Assembly (NCBI GenBank): GCA_031763025.1
Contig: JASSKH010000003.1
Span: forward strand, 10,178,734 to 10,242,733
DNA length: 64,000 nucleotides
DNA from: Macrocystis pyrifera
Lineage: Eukaryota; Sar; Phaeophyceae; Laminariales; Laminariaceae
Direction of reading: 5' to 3'
The first letter of the stretch is position 1, and each line of letters starts with the position of its first letter. The position numbers and the translations under genes are program-made. Below, in pieces: positions 1 to 8,574 of the stretch. A model generated the notes under the pieces. That model saw only the letters and a list, made by a program, of their open reading frames with translations. It ran no database searches and had not been told where the DNA came from.

Positions 1-80
1 GAAATAATTCAAATCTCGATAGTATCGTGTCGAGAAACTTACATAGCTTGGTGCTGTTTCAATAGCTACCTCAAAGACAA
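1..80. repeat. Diverged satellite edge sequence
   Basis: The stretch continues the decayed right edge of a satellite array. In copy 2 the same bases follow satellite-like units at 44340-44619 without a break. A CTCGA/TCGAG arm pair at 15-34 matches the first stem-loop of the satellite unit, with a 10-base loop. Little else of the unit is recognisable. Confidence 0.6.
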
Positions 81-388
81 TCACAGTACTCCTGTAGATT
101 AGGGGCACTGCTTGGCGCTATCCATTACTGTGGATTTGTCAGCCTCGTGACTCACGAGCAGAAGCTAGTCAAAGCCTTTCCCGGCCATCGCTTCCTTCTA
201 ACGGGGCTCTGCGTCTTCTATCTTCGAAAAGGAACGCGTGTACTGCTATATCATACATACATACGGCAAAGTAAAAGCCTCGGGATCCCCGAGCATTGTG
301 CGGCGGCCGCTCCAAGAGATACTGTTGTACATACGGTACTACTGGTGTAGTATCATACAAGACCGCTGGCCAAGTACTACTCATCATC
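81..388 (+). other. Unassigned leader upstream of the gag relic
   Basis: No gene is seen here. The position directly before a gag-type ATG suggests the 5' untranslated part or a decayed LTR of the copia relic. I could not find a matching second LTR downstream of the RNase H relic, nor a convincing tRNA primer-binding site. A small hairpin, TACTAC-TGGT-GTAGTA, lies at 337-352. Copy 2 carries the same leader at 44700-45007. Confidence 0.4.
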
Positions 389-711
389 ATGGGGGACTCA
401 GCTTTAAACAACAACAGCGGCAACCTAGCCAATACTATCAAAGAACTGACGAAGTCCGACGGCGGCAAGTCAGGGGATTTTCGCGCGATTGGCGTAAGAG
501 GCTGGCGGCAGTGCTCAGCGTCGCGCGCCGAGACATTGCAAGCCTGATCAAAGGGAAACCCCGACCAACCGAAGAAACGACCGGCACGGGAACGCAGGCT
601 TCTCTTGACAGGGTAATTACTGACTATGATAGGGCGAACGAAGACTCGACTGGTACGTGCGAGGATGGTCAGCGGGCTGTTCAAGAACTGATCAACAAGT
701 ACAACAAGTAA
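389..711 (+). pseudogene. Ty1/copia-type gag N-terminal relic, frameshifted
   Basis: The ATG at 389 opens a frame with an Asn-rich start, then GNLANTIKELTKSDGGKSGD and a stretch around FRDWRKRL that resembles the start of copia-type Gag proteins, which form the nucleocapsid of the retrotransposon particle. An extra CG at about 484 breaks the frame; the rest (RRDIASLIKGKPRPTE, then VQELINKYNK before TAA at 709) is read in the frame that also contains an upstream open stretch from 238. The central part of a normal gag, the zinc knuckle and protease are missing, because after the stop the sequence enters the 393-bp repeats. Copy 2 lacks the CG insertion but has a different frameshift. The family assignment is from recognition of the pattern, not from a search. 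Confidence 0.6.
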
Positions 712-830
712 TCTTCCAAGATCAAGGCAGGATCCAACGATGAAGCTGGGCAGAAGCGGTGTTGCTGCGCACAAGACTACGTCTCACGACGGCTCGGAAC
801 GTTACCCGCCGCAAAGCAACGGCGCTCACA
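712..830 (+). other. Linker between gag relic and 393-bp repeats
   Basis: This is non-repeated sequence between the gag stop and the first 393-bp unit. A frame with an ATG at 740 runs from here through the first repeat unit to 1138, reading Ser/Thr/Pro-rich residues as in copia polyprotein spacers. I regard it as part of the retrotransposon relic and not as an independent gene. Confidence 0.4.
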
Positions 831-2407
831 TCACCTCTGGTGTACTGAGCGCGATATCACCTCCCGTCAACGACGACGAGAAGCCGTCCGCAAGCAACCT
901 TCTTGCAGAGGACAAGTCACCGACAACAACAGTCGGAACATCATCGACGGGAGCTGGAGTATCCTCACTAGGGGGCGGAACGCCATCACCAAGGTCTAGA
1001 GATTCCTCAATCAGGGACCGGAACGCCATCATCAGAGACTGGAACACTACCGCAACAAGCTGGAGTGTCGTCATCATCGTCAGGAGCTACATCTTCTTTT
1101 TCGCCCTGGGACGCATCTGCTGCTTCGCCCGGGGTTGAATCTTCCAGTCTGGCTGGAGTCACACTGGATGCACCGCATCACGAGACCGCCAGTGCGGTAC
1201 ATAATCCAAGCGTCGAGGAGACCTCACCTCTGGTGTACTGAGCGCGATATCACCTCCCGTCAACGACGACGAGAAGCCGTCCGCAAGCAACCTTCTTGCA
1301 GAGGACAAGTCACCGACAATAACAGTCGGAACATCATCGACGGGAGCTGGAGTATCCTCACTAGGGGGCGGAACGCCATCACCAAGGTCTAGAGATTCCT
1401 CAATCAGGGTCCGGAACGCCATCATCAGAGGCTGAAACACTACCGCAACAAGCTGGAGTGTCGTCATCATCGTCAGGAGCTACATCTTCTTTTCGCCCTC
1501 GCCCTGGGACGCATCTGCTGCTTCGCCCGGGGTTGAATCTTCCAGTCTGGCTGGAGTCACACTGGATGCACCGCATCACGAGACCGCCAGTGCGGTACAT
1601 AATCCAAGCGTCGAGGAGACCTCACCTCTGGTGTACTGAGCGCGATATCACCTCCCGTCAACGACGACGAGAAGCCGTCCGCAAGCAACCTTCTTGCAGA
1701 GGACAAGTCACCGACAACAACAGTCGGAACATCATCGACGGGAGCTGGAGTATCCTCACTAGGGGGCGGAACGCCATCACCAAGGTCTAGAGATTCCTCA
1801 ATCAGGGACCGGAACGCCATCATCAGAGGCTGAAACACTACCGCAACAAGCTGGAGTGTCGTCATCATCGTCAGGAGCTACATCTTCTTTTTCGCCCTGG
1901 GACGCATCTGCTGCTTCGCCCGGGGTTGAATCTTCCAGTCTGGCTGGAGTCACACTGGATGCACCGCATCACGAGACCGCCAGTGCGGTACATAATCCAA
2001 GCGTCGAGGAGACCTCACCTCTGGTGTACTGAGCGCGATATCACCTCCCGTCAACGACGACGAGAAGCCGTCCGCAAGCAACCTTCTTGCAGAGGACAAG
2101 TCACCGACAACAACAGTCGGAACATCATCGACGGGAGCTGGAGTATCCTCACTAGGGGGCGGAACGCCATCACCAAGGTCTAGAGATTCCTCAATCAGGG
2201 ACCGGAACGCCATCATCAGAGGCTGGAACACTACCGCAACAAGCTGGAGTGTCGTCATCATCGTCAGGAGCTACATCTTCTTTTTCGCCCTGGGACGCAT
2301 CTGCTGCTTCGCCCGGGGTTGAATCTTCCAGTCTGGCTGGAGTCACACTGGATGCACCGCATCACGAGACCGCCAGTGCGGTACATAATCCAAGCGTCGA
2401 GGAGACC
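831..2407 (+). repeat. 393-bp tandem repeat, four units, in copia relic
   Basis: Units run 831-1223, 1224-1621, 1622-2014 and 2015-2407. Three are 393 bp, a multiple of three, and the second is 398 bp because of a local CGCCCT duplication and a 1-base loss. Each unit encodes, in one plus frame, a Ser/Thr/Pro-rich spacer with TGTPSS, QQAGVSSSSSGATSS and LDAPHHETASAVHNPSVEET. That frame meets a TGA at the start of the next unit (VYTGA context), so the tandem array cannot be read through. Such Ser/Thr-rich linkers are typical between integrase and reverse transcriptase in copia polyproteins. Copy 2 has only three units and lacks the 398-bp one. Confidence 0.9.
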
Positions 2408-2578
2408 TTCGACAGCAAACACGCCAAGAGGGCATCGGGGGAACACCCCCCGGACACGTGTGTAGATTTCGCCTACACCGATCGAGACCCTTCTCGGATC
2501 TCGGAGGAGGAAAACTGGGTGATCAAAATCCCCACCAAAACACTACGATGCCATTCATTCCCCGGAGCAGCATCACCC

Positions 2579-2931
2579 GGGATCATCGGATCATCAACAT
2601 CTGGGGTCATCGGAGCATCAGTATCTGGGATAATCGTAGCATCATCATTTGGGATCACCGGATCATCAGCTGGATCGTCATCGTCTGGGATCATGGGGGC
2701 ATCAGCGTCTGGGATCACCGGAGCATCCACGTCTGGGAAAACTGCATCAACATCATCTGGGATCACCGGATCATCTGAATCAGCCGGATCATCATCGTCT
2801 GGGATCATCGGAGCACCAGCGTCTGGGATCACCGGAGCATCCACGTCTGGGATCACTGGATCAGCATCATCCGGGATCACCGGATCATCAGCTGGATCAT
2901 CATCTTCTGGCATCTCCGGAGTATCAGCTGA
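2579..2931. repeat. 24-bp minisatellite (with 36-bp variants)
   Basis: The core is about TCTGGGATCACCGGAGCATC plus four bases, repeated with substitutions and with longer variants carrying extra TCATCA-type triplets. Unit lengths stay multiples of three, so the frame is kept on both strands: Ser-Gly-Ile-Thr-Gly-Ala on plus, Asp-Pro-Val-Ile-Pro-Asp on minus. The identical array is at 46799-47151 in copy 2. Confidence 0.9.
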
Positions 2932-3067
2932 GACATCACCGCCTGCTTCACCAGGGGTCGTGTCAGCTTCTCGAGGGTTGTGTCCGACTCGTGCCGCCAC
3001 ACGAGAGAACACAGAGACCAACCGTCAGCTGAAGGAAGTCCACACGCTTACGATAGCGGAAAGACAA

Positions 3068-3124
3068 CCACGGGCAAACCCCAGGACCACCGGCAAATCC
3101 CGGGACCACGGGCAAACCCCGGGA
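3068..3124. repeat. 19-bp direct repeat, three units
   Basis: Three adjacent 19-bp units, each starting CCACGGGCAAA or CCACCGGCAAA and ending GGGA or AGGA, lie at 3068-3086, 3087-3105 and 3106-3124. The unit length is not a multiple of three, so a protein frame crossing it drifts. It is also present at 47288-47344. Confidence 0.9.
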
Positions 3125-3162
3125 CAGGATCTGCGGCATCGACACAGGACGATCAAGAGCCA

Positions 3163-3420
3163 CTGGCGAGTACGGCCTTCGTGTACAACCGCAAGCCAAC
3201 TTCAATAATCCTCTTCTTGCTGGACGGCGAGCCCATCAACATCGGGACCAAGAAGCAGACACTGACTGCTTAATTTACAGTGGAGGCGGAGCTGAGACGA
3301 CAATCAGTTTTGAGGGAAAGGAAAAGACTACCTCTCCAACTTCGACATAAGGTGAGCCTCAAGTCCTATGCAAAGAATAACGGACCAAGCGCATCGGACG
3401 ACCACCGATGTCTACACCAA
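3163..3420 (+). pseudogene. Ty1/copia RNase H relic
   Basis: The frame around 3163 reads STAFVYNRKP, then LLDGEPINIGTKKQTLTA, a TAA stop at 3271, and in the same frame FTVEAEL. In copia-type polyproteins the C-terminal RNase H domain has the order P-I-S-W-x-x-K-K-Q-x-x-x-A-x-S-T-x-E-A-E, so this is a good match with a stop where Leu or a similar residue is expected. A 2-base AG insertion after the Glu-Leu codons shifts the remainder, and an AKNNGPSA stretch at about 3369 resembles the start of the final RNase H helix region. RNase H removes the RNA strand during reverse transcription; this copy cannot be functional. The relic continues in the plus orientation expected from the gag relic. Confidence 0.65.
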
Positions 3421-4660
3421 CAAGGTCAAGCCACTGGAAGCGTGAACTGTATTTTCTCCCTTACCGAAGCTGTAGGTTGTCGCATGTTCAATTTGTACGG
3501 GGGGGGGGATAAGAAAAGAATTTCCTTGGGTCAACGAACTGATCACCGGATTTTTTGCATTCATTGGTAGCGTATCCCGTCCATCTTCCCTGCAGTGCAG
3601 TACAATGACCGGTGTTGTGCAAGAGTAAAGATAAATCGCAGTCAGTAGAGAGTAAGGATGCATTGTAACCAAGTCGAATCATTAGATTCGAATGTGTAGT
3701 TGAAAAGGGTACGTCATCTCCGGAACTTCAGGATGTATGGCAGGAGAACTCTCCACCTAGATGAGTCCAAACAGGATATTATCATACACGAGGGGGATGT
3801 CTCTCTGATAACAGTATGTCTTGTTACAGCGTTAAGCTGGCAGTATCAAAAACATGGTCCTTTGTTTGTTTTGTGGGCGGCAGGAACGTTAATAGTTTGT
3901 TCACTCCTATTGTTCTTGTTGCGGAAGGATGAACAAATTCACAGCTTTAGACTATTACACACATTTAGTATTCCTTTGTCGTTTAACTGACTGAAATGTA
4001 GTTCACAATTTGATGATTCTTGGACTGATAGCTAAGCTTGCATAATGAAAAGTAGCAGAGCTGGATATTTTACATCTGCTTGTCTCGTGTAACCCCCCGG
4101 GTATTCTAGAAGAATGAGTTAGCTCTCAGTAGTTTATGTTGAATACTGTCACCGCAACAATTATCACCTTGTTGTGTGCATTTTTGGAAGTATGGCATGT
4201 AACGCAAAAGCAACGAGTACAATGTTCCACAGTTGAATTTCAAAATTCAATTCAGCTCGACGTGTTTACGCATCGAGGGGTCGTATTAGGGATGACACCT
4301 GTTACAGCAGTAGCCAGTATCATCTAGTCGCTGCAGCAAAAAACAGGGCTACCAGGTACTCCTGTAGCAACCATAATTTAGGTACACACCCATCTCGTAC
4401 AAGCAGGTGTTACAACAGAACAAGAACAGAACGATTCTATGTTCGGTTATTTTGTTCCTGTATGTGTTGAATTCACTCCTTGGATCTCATGTGGTAGGTA
4501 CATCTTGTACAACTGATTATCCTTGGAACTCATGTAGGTACATTACGTACAAGTGTTTGTTCCCAATAGCAACATCACCACTTGATGTTGCGTGTGTTTC
4601 TTTCGAAGAAGTCTTAGCATGTAACGCAGAGTAAGAAAGTGTATGCTTAACGGGAGGAGG
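3421..4660. other. Unassigned sequence between copia relic and module array
   Basis: No recognised gene lies here. It begins with a G10 run at 3499-3508 followed by a purine-rich stretch, which could be the polypurine tract of the copia relic but is not followed by an identifiable LTR. An open plus frame with an ATG at 3731 runs to 3990 and has one hydrophobic segment (LFVLWAAGTLIVCSLLLFLL); it is identical in copy 2, which is uninformative because the whole region is. An 18-bp near-palindrome, TTGAATTT-CA-AAATTCAA, is at 4233-4250. Two imperfect copies of a CCTTGGATCTCATGT-type word lie near 4478 and 4520. The part near 4286 resembles the 80-bp repeat at 4661. Confidence 0.5.
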
Positions 4661-4740
4661 TATTAGAGATGATACTTGTTAGTAGCCATCATAATCGTTA
4701 CTCGATAACACTTGCGTCATCTGGTATACATTTACGCTTT
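4661..4740. repeat. 80-bp direct repeat, left flank of module array
   Basis: The 80 bases starting TATTAGAGATGATACTTGTT recur at 14596-14675 with a few substitutions, in the same orientation. Together the two copies bracket the six-module array. The same pair is at 48877-48956 and 58819-58898 in copy 2. Confidence 0.9.
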
Positions 4741-4762
4741 TGTAATACGCCATACCTAATAA

Positions 4763-4772
4763 TATATAAAAG
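4763..4772 (+). promoter_or_regulatory. TATA box of module M1
   Basis: The sequence TATATAAAAG fits the eukaryotic TATA consensus TATAWAAR. It lies 183 bp before the ATG of ORF-A, and M2 has the same motif at the same distance inside a conserved leader (GCTTCG, then TTTCACGTCGTCCAC). M3, M5 and M6 have decayed versions. Promoter function is inferred. Confidence 0.5.
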
Positions 4773-4945
4773 CTTCGTTTTCACGTCGTCCACTTTTGTT
4801 TCTGTCATTCAATGGCAGTATCAGCGAACACGCTCTATTCACCAACATAGAATAAAGACTACCAGATATACCAGGTATCTATTTTTTTCAAAAGGTGTGC
4901 GCGTCAAACCTTACGTGTTTGACATAAGAACAGGTATTTTCTAGC

Positions 4946-5388
4946 ATGGTGCACGCCTTGATTGAGTTGTGCATCGCAGTGACCTACCCCTATATTTCTC
5001 TATTTCCCTTGTCTTTCTGTCGCGCATTTTTTTCTGCTCTCGGTGTCATGCGTACTACGTGTGTACTTCGCCTTTGTTCCGACATTCCGGCTTTTCGTGC
5101 AAGGGTTCTACAGTACTGCGAACTACCTCCATTCGAGGCAGAGGAAAAAGCAAGGGGAGGGGTGCGAGAACTACACTGACTACGTCGTGATGGCCCTGCA
5201 TTGGGGACTGCATCTACCTGGAATTCTCACAGCCTACACGCTATGCGTGCATCTCGACAACACATACAGCGAATCTTTGTCTGGAGGAAGCACCAGTACT
5301 CTTCGTATCGAGCGCCATAACTCAAGGCGAGTGGCAGTTGTGTCGCGAGAAATCATGTAACGCGTCATGCCCTCGCCACGGTGGCTAG
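4946..5388 (+). pseudogene. ORF-A relic of module M1
   Basis: An ATG at 4946 opens 77 codons (MVHALIELCIAVTYPYISLF, Cys-rich, ends at 5179). An overlapping second frame then reads YVVMALHW, LHLPGIL and TAYTLC and has an in-frame ATG at 5190; a third frame reads EEAPVLFVSSA, QGEWQLCREKSCNASCPRHGG and stops at TAG 5386-5388. In M5 the second and third frames are one, so M1 carries a frameshift between them. The product is unknown; I recognise no family. Against M2, changes in the MVHAL frame are not concentrated at synonymous positions, which argues against present coding constraint. A GC-type splice-donor-like AAGGCGAGT sits inside the last block. Confidence 0.5.
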
Positions 5389-5664
5389 AGAACAAATCAA
5401 ACCAGCAACACATTCGAAATACCAACACAAGCTTCCACGTAATACAACTGAATTATATCCAGCGCGTTCAATACGAAGTGCACAACTCAACACGCCTCTT
5501 TGAGGGAATTTCTATAGTTAGAGAAACGCTGATGAATGTCCAAACCAAGATACTCGTATACCTGTAGTCGTACGGAGTGACCGAAAATCAACGTCCATAC
5601 GACGACAGTTACCAGTTACGCGTTAGTTGTCGGGTGATGCCTAGTATGAACAAATATATTACCA

Positions 5665-5760
5665 AAGGAAATGAGCAGAATACGCTTCTTGAAGCACAGT
5701 GTTGGTAATGGACGATCACAGACTTCGCTAGAAATTGGGAAAAATACGAAATAACAGTGC
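5665..5760. repeat. 95-bp dispersed repeat, single copy in M1
   Basis: The copy contains GAAGCACAGTGTTGGTA followed by GACGATCACAGACTTCGCT, the core of a degenerate repeat of about 85-105 bp that recurs singly or in arrays after ORF-A in every module except M6. Confidence 0.75.
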
Positions 5761-6235
5761 TTAACGGTTGAAGCAGGAAGAAAAAACACTGCTCCAAGCT
5801 AGGCACGTAGAAACAACAAAACCGAAAACAACAACAACCTGGTATAATGGATGAAACTATTTCTGCTCGGTAGTAGGGATGACAATGGTATCCACATATA
5901 CTAAAACAAATATCAACAGCACTAACAGGCATGCAAAACACATTCGGAAAGGGCGGGGAAAGGGGGAATTTCTCATTCGTGACAAGCTACGTGCAACCTC
6001 CGGTTATTTTTATGTTTATTTATTTCCCAATATAGACACACACACCCATTCCTTGAATTCTGCAGCTTGAGATTTGGTCTTCTTCATATGCGGACTGTAT
6101 ACCCTGAGTGAAGCCATATAAAACCCGTAGCACGCGCGAACGAAGTATCACACACAGCTTGCAAAGATGAGTTTCGACGAGATCCTCGATCTCACAGCTG
6201 TTGTTTTTTATTTTCATAAGTATTAGTCAAGCTAA

Positions 6236-6439
6236 AACGAGCCACCATCGAATATCGGCGCGGCCGAAGGAAGCGATCCGCGAATCGTGAAGAAACAGCC
6301 GAAACAAGGTCAGACGAAAATGCACTACTGCACGCGGAGTTTGCTCGCTACATTGGCGTTGAACATTCGGATGGACGGACAGCGTACGTTTCTAGGAGAA
6401 CGTTTGGAGGGCGGAGCTAGACAGCAGATAGTGATTTAG
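6236..6439 (+). pseudogene. ORF-B relic of module M1
   Basis: After an in-frame TAA at 6233 the frame is open to TAG 6437-6439. It reads PPSNIGAAEG, KKQPKQGQTK, then SLLATLALNIRMDGQRTFLG and ERLEGGARQQ. The same frame in M2 and M4 reads KQPKQGKTK or KQPKQGETK and then LLAAPVLEVRMNGERVF or VLAVPVLEVRIGGERGL, so residues around LEVRM-GER are shared over diverged DNA. The only ATG in M1 is internal. Function is unknown. A CAAGGTCAGA here aligns with splice-donor-like CAAGGTAAGA in M2, so it may be an exon edge instead of continuous coding sequence. Confidence 0.4.
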
Positions 6440-6486
6440 GTGCCCTGAACGCAGAAATAAACGGAAAAAAATATGATTTGGAACAC

Positions 6487-6888
6487 ATACAGAACCGGTA
6501 GAAGCTGAGATGGAGCCGTGTGCAGACCTGGGAATAGCTCAGATGGAACTGCATGCAGAGCAGGGGAGGAAAAGAGGGGTAGGAATTGAGTCGTCTACTG
6601 TGGTAAGGGGTACGGGTTTTCAGGAGAGCTGCTGATGCGGTACATAGAAGAGCTGCGGGAGGGGTATCTAGCGCATATGTTCAAGAGAAGAGAGGGCATC
6701 GTTGTTGCGGAGATATACAGCAGATGAACGCGGGAGGGTCGGGGGCGGGTTGCTCAACGGCGACGGGGGAAGGGTAGAGGATAGAAAAAGAGAGGAAAGC
6801 AGCAAAGAGCAGAGGAAAACGGTGCGAAGCGAAAGGGAACCGCGGGCTGCACAAAACGCGCGCGAGCAATCAAACAAATCAAAGGAAA
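6487..6888. repeat. AGAACCGG repeats and purine-rich tract of M1
   Basis: Decayed copies of a 33-bp repeat (GAAGCTGAGATGGAGCCGTG and relatives) are followed by AGAGCTGCTGA/AGAGCTGCGGG words and then a G/A-rich plus strand at about 6735-6850. Long minus-strand frames here (for example 6668-7000) read Ser/Leu/Pro-rich sequence that mirrors this base bias. Confidence 0.65.
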
Positions 6889-6914
6889 ACACACACGCGC
6901 GCACATACAATGTA

Positions 6915-6924
6915 TATATAAAAG
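6915..6924 (+). promoter_or_regulatory. TATA box of module M2
   Basis: TATATAAAAG lies 183 bp before the ATG at 7098, as in M1. It follows an alternating CACACGCGCGCAC stretch. The shared spacing supports a common core promoter in the ancestral module. Confidence 0.5.
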
Positions 6925-7097
6925 CTTCGGTTTCACGTCGTCCACTTTGGTTTCTGTCATTCAATGGCAGTATCAGCGAACACGCTCTATTCACCAACAT
7001 AGAATAAACACTACCAGATATACCAGGTATCTATCTTTTTTTAAAAGTGTGCGCGTCAAACCTGACGTCTTTGACATAATAACAGGTATTTTCTAGC

Positions 7098-7516
7098 ATG
7101 GTGCACGCCTTAATTGAGTTGTGCATCGCACTGACCTGCCCCTATATTTCTCTACTTCCCCTGCCTTTCTGCCGCAACTTTTCTTCTGCCCTCGGTGTCA
7201 TGCGTACTACGTGTGTACTTCGCCTCTGTTCCGATGTGCCGGCTTTTCGTACAAGGGTTCTACAGTACTGCGAAGTACCTCCGTTCGAGGCAGAGAAAAA
7301 AGCAAGAGGAGGGGTGCGAGAACTACAATGACTACGTCGTGATGGCCCTGCATTGGAATACTGCCGGTCTATGCGTGTGTCACGACGACGCCTGGAGCGA
7401 TGCTTTGTCCGGAGGAAGCACCAGCACTCTACGTATCGAGCGACAAAACTCAAGGCGAGTGGCAGTTGCGTCGTGAGGAAACTTGCAACGCGGCTTGCCC
7501 TCGCCACGGTAGCTAG
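7098..7516 (+). pseudogene. ORF-A relic of module M2
   Basis: The ATG frame reads MVHALIELCIALTCPYISLL and stops at 7331, 77 codons, as in M1. The overlapping frame keeps YVVMALHW but about 24 bp are missing where M1 and M5 read LHLPG, leaving CVCHDDA. The last block is in another frame, EEAPALYVSSDKTQGEWQLR then CNAACPRHGS and TAG 7514-7516. About a third to a half of the base changes from M1 in the MVHAL frame are synonymous, which is not a sign of strong selection. Function is unknown. Confidence 0.5.
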
Positions 7517-7794
7517 TAACGTACATCATACCAGCAACGCAGTCCAACTACCAGCACAACCTTCCACAATGTAGAACTGAATGGTAGCCAACGCGTTGAA
7601 CACGAGATCGATAACTCAACACGCCTCCTTGATGGCAATCAGTAGCTCGACAAACGCTTACGGACATCCAAAGCAAGATACTCGTATACCTGTACTTGTG
7701 CGGAGTGATTGCAGGTCAACACTACTATTGATATGTCGACTTAACAGTTACAAGTTGACCGTCGAATGATGCTTAGCTTGAAATAAGAGGTTGC

Positions 7795-8165
7795 GAAAGG
7801 AAAGGAGCAGAAAACGCTTCTTGAAGCACAGCGCTAGTATCTAGACGATCACAGGCTTTGCTGGAAATTCAAAGAAAACAGAGAATACCCGTTACGAAAG
7901 ACAAGAGTGGAATACGCCCCCTGAACCACAGCCTTGGAAGACAATCACAGCCTTCGCTACAAATTAAGAAACAAACAACAACAGTGTTTAAGCGCTGAAC
8001 AAAAGAAGGGGGCAGAGCATTCCCTCTCAACCACAGCTTTGGTAGACGATCACAGGCTTCGCCGGAGACAAACACAAAGCTCACACCTTACCTGGTACGA
8101 ACGGAAAGGAGCAGGGATGCCTGCTGAAGCACAGCGTTGGTAGACAACCACAGGCATCACAGAAA
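7795..8165. repeat. 95-bp repeat array of M2 (about four units)
   Basis: Four degenerate units share GAAGCACAGCG or GAACCACAGC, a TTGGTAGACGATCACAGGC core and a trailing TTCGCTGGAAATTC. On the minus strand one frame reads GEACDRLPKLWLRG and EGCDCLPRLWFRG, but repeated DNA gives repeated peptides in every frame, so this is not evidence for a gene. Confidence 0.8.
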
Positions 8166-8268
8166 ACGAAACTGTGCACGAAGGTACACACATAGAAAGA
8201 ACAGCAATAACAAAAACGTTATACTTCGTGCTAGTATATTCAATACAACGATAAATGAACCGTCATAG

Positions 8269-8451
8269 ATTATCGGCGCGGCCGAAAGAAATCCGGGAAT
8301 CATTGGTAAACAACCGAAACAAGGTAAGACGAAAAAATGGTGGACGTGGAAACTACTTGCTGCGCCGGTATTGGAAGTACGGATGAACGGAGAGCGTGTA
8401 TTTGTGGAAGAAGGTTCAGAGGACGGAGTTAAGAAACAGGGAGTTAAGTAA
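8269..8451 (+). pseudogene. ORF-B relic of module M2
   Basis: The frame opens after TAG 8266-8268 and runs 60 codons to TAA 8449-8451: IIGAAERNPGIIGKQPKQGK, then WWTWKLLAAPVLEVRMNGER and VFVEE with a basic end. This is the cleanest copy of the LLAAPVLEVRM block. It has no ATG at its start, and CAAG|GTAAGA inside it is a perfect splice-donor match, so either the block after it is coding in a longer transcript or the donor is chance. No family is recognised. Confidence 0.4.
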
Positions 8452-8484
8452 GTGAGCTGAACGGACAACAAAATGGAACAAGCC

Positions 8485-8574
8485 GAGATGAAACGCATGC
8501 AGAACCGGGAGAAGCTGAGAGGAAGCCGTATGCAGAACTGGGTGAAGCTGAGATGGGGCCGCATGCAGAACTGA
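8485..8574 (+). repeat. 33-bp coding-type minisatellite of M2
   Basis: Units of exactly 33 bp, eleven codons, read on plus as EMKRMQNREKLR, GSRMQNWVKLR and WGRMQN followed by TGA 8572-8574. The constant element is ATGCAGAAC. Decayed forms occur at the same place in M1, M4 and M5. Confidence 0.75.

Larger units (their letters stand above)
2408..3208 (+). pseudogene. Ser/Gly-rich copia polyprotein spacer relic
   Basis: An open plus frame enters from the last 393-bp unit (open from about 2153) and ends at TAA 3206-3208. It first reads SPSVEETFDSKHAKRAS-type residues and EHPPDTCVDFAYTDRDPSRI, which I do not recognise, then a long SGITGAST-type repeat, then a basic Arg/Thr/Gln-rich tail. It has no ATG near its beginning, so it is not a stand-alone gene. 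Position between the gag relic and the RNase H relic on the same strand suggests a spacer part of a retrotransposon polyprotein. The opposite strand is also open for 182 codons (2473-3021, acidic DDPVIPD repeats), a consequence of the 24-bp minisatellite. Integrase and the reverse transcriptase core are absent. Confidence 0.45.
4741..6888 (+). repeat. Module M1 of six-module array
   Basis: M1 has the full module order: TATA leader (4741-4945), ORF-A relic (4946-5388), a conserved post-ORF segment with short words such as ACTCAACACGCC (5389-5640), one copy of the 95-bp repeat (about 5665-5760), a GGCGCGGCCGAA segment leading into the ORF-B relic (6236-6439), AGAACCGGTAGAAGC repeats and a purine-rich tract (6487-6880). 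The stretch 5761-6235 contains only low-complexity AAC-type repeats and a palindromic GATCCTCGATC-type stretch near 6180; no gene is seen there. Confidence 0.8.

Noticed and set aside
169-774. A 201-codon minus-strand frame opposite the gag relic.
   Set aside because: In copy 2 it is broken by the 2-base difference at the gag frameshift, and the plus strand has the recognisable gag-like pattern.
2650-2665. A CTGATGA word on the minus strand, as in hammerhead ribozyme cores.
   Set aside because: It lies in the 24-bp minisatellite without the GAAA and stem context; no such core was found in the satellite unit itself.
2473-3021. The acidic 182-codon minus-strand frame as a gene.
   Set aside because: It follows from the minisatellite; the retrotransposon relics on either side read on the plus strand. 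Mentioned as a finding only.
389-3430. LTRs or a primer-binding site bounding the copia relic.
   Set aside because: I compared the leader with the sequence after the RNase H relic by eye and found no direct repeat.
3700-3990. A 96-codon frame with a transmembrane-like segment.
   Set aside because: The listed start is TTG; from the first ATG (3731) it is 86 codons, with no homologue known to me and no independent sign of selection.
7869-8084. Minus-strand repeat protein with ACDRLPKLWLRG units.
   Set aside because: All frames of a DNA repeat give repeated peptides; frames are interrupted between clusters and no start or conserved length is seen.
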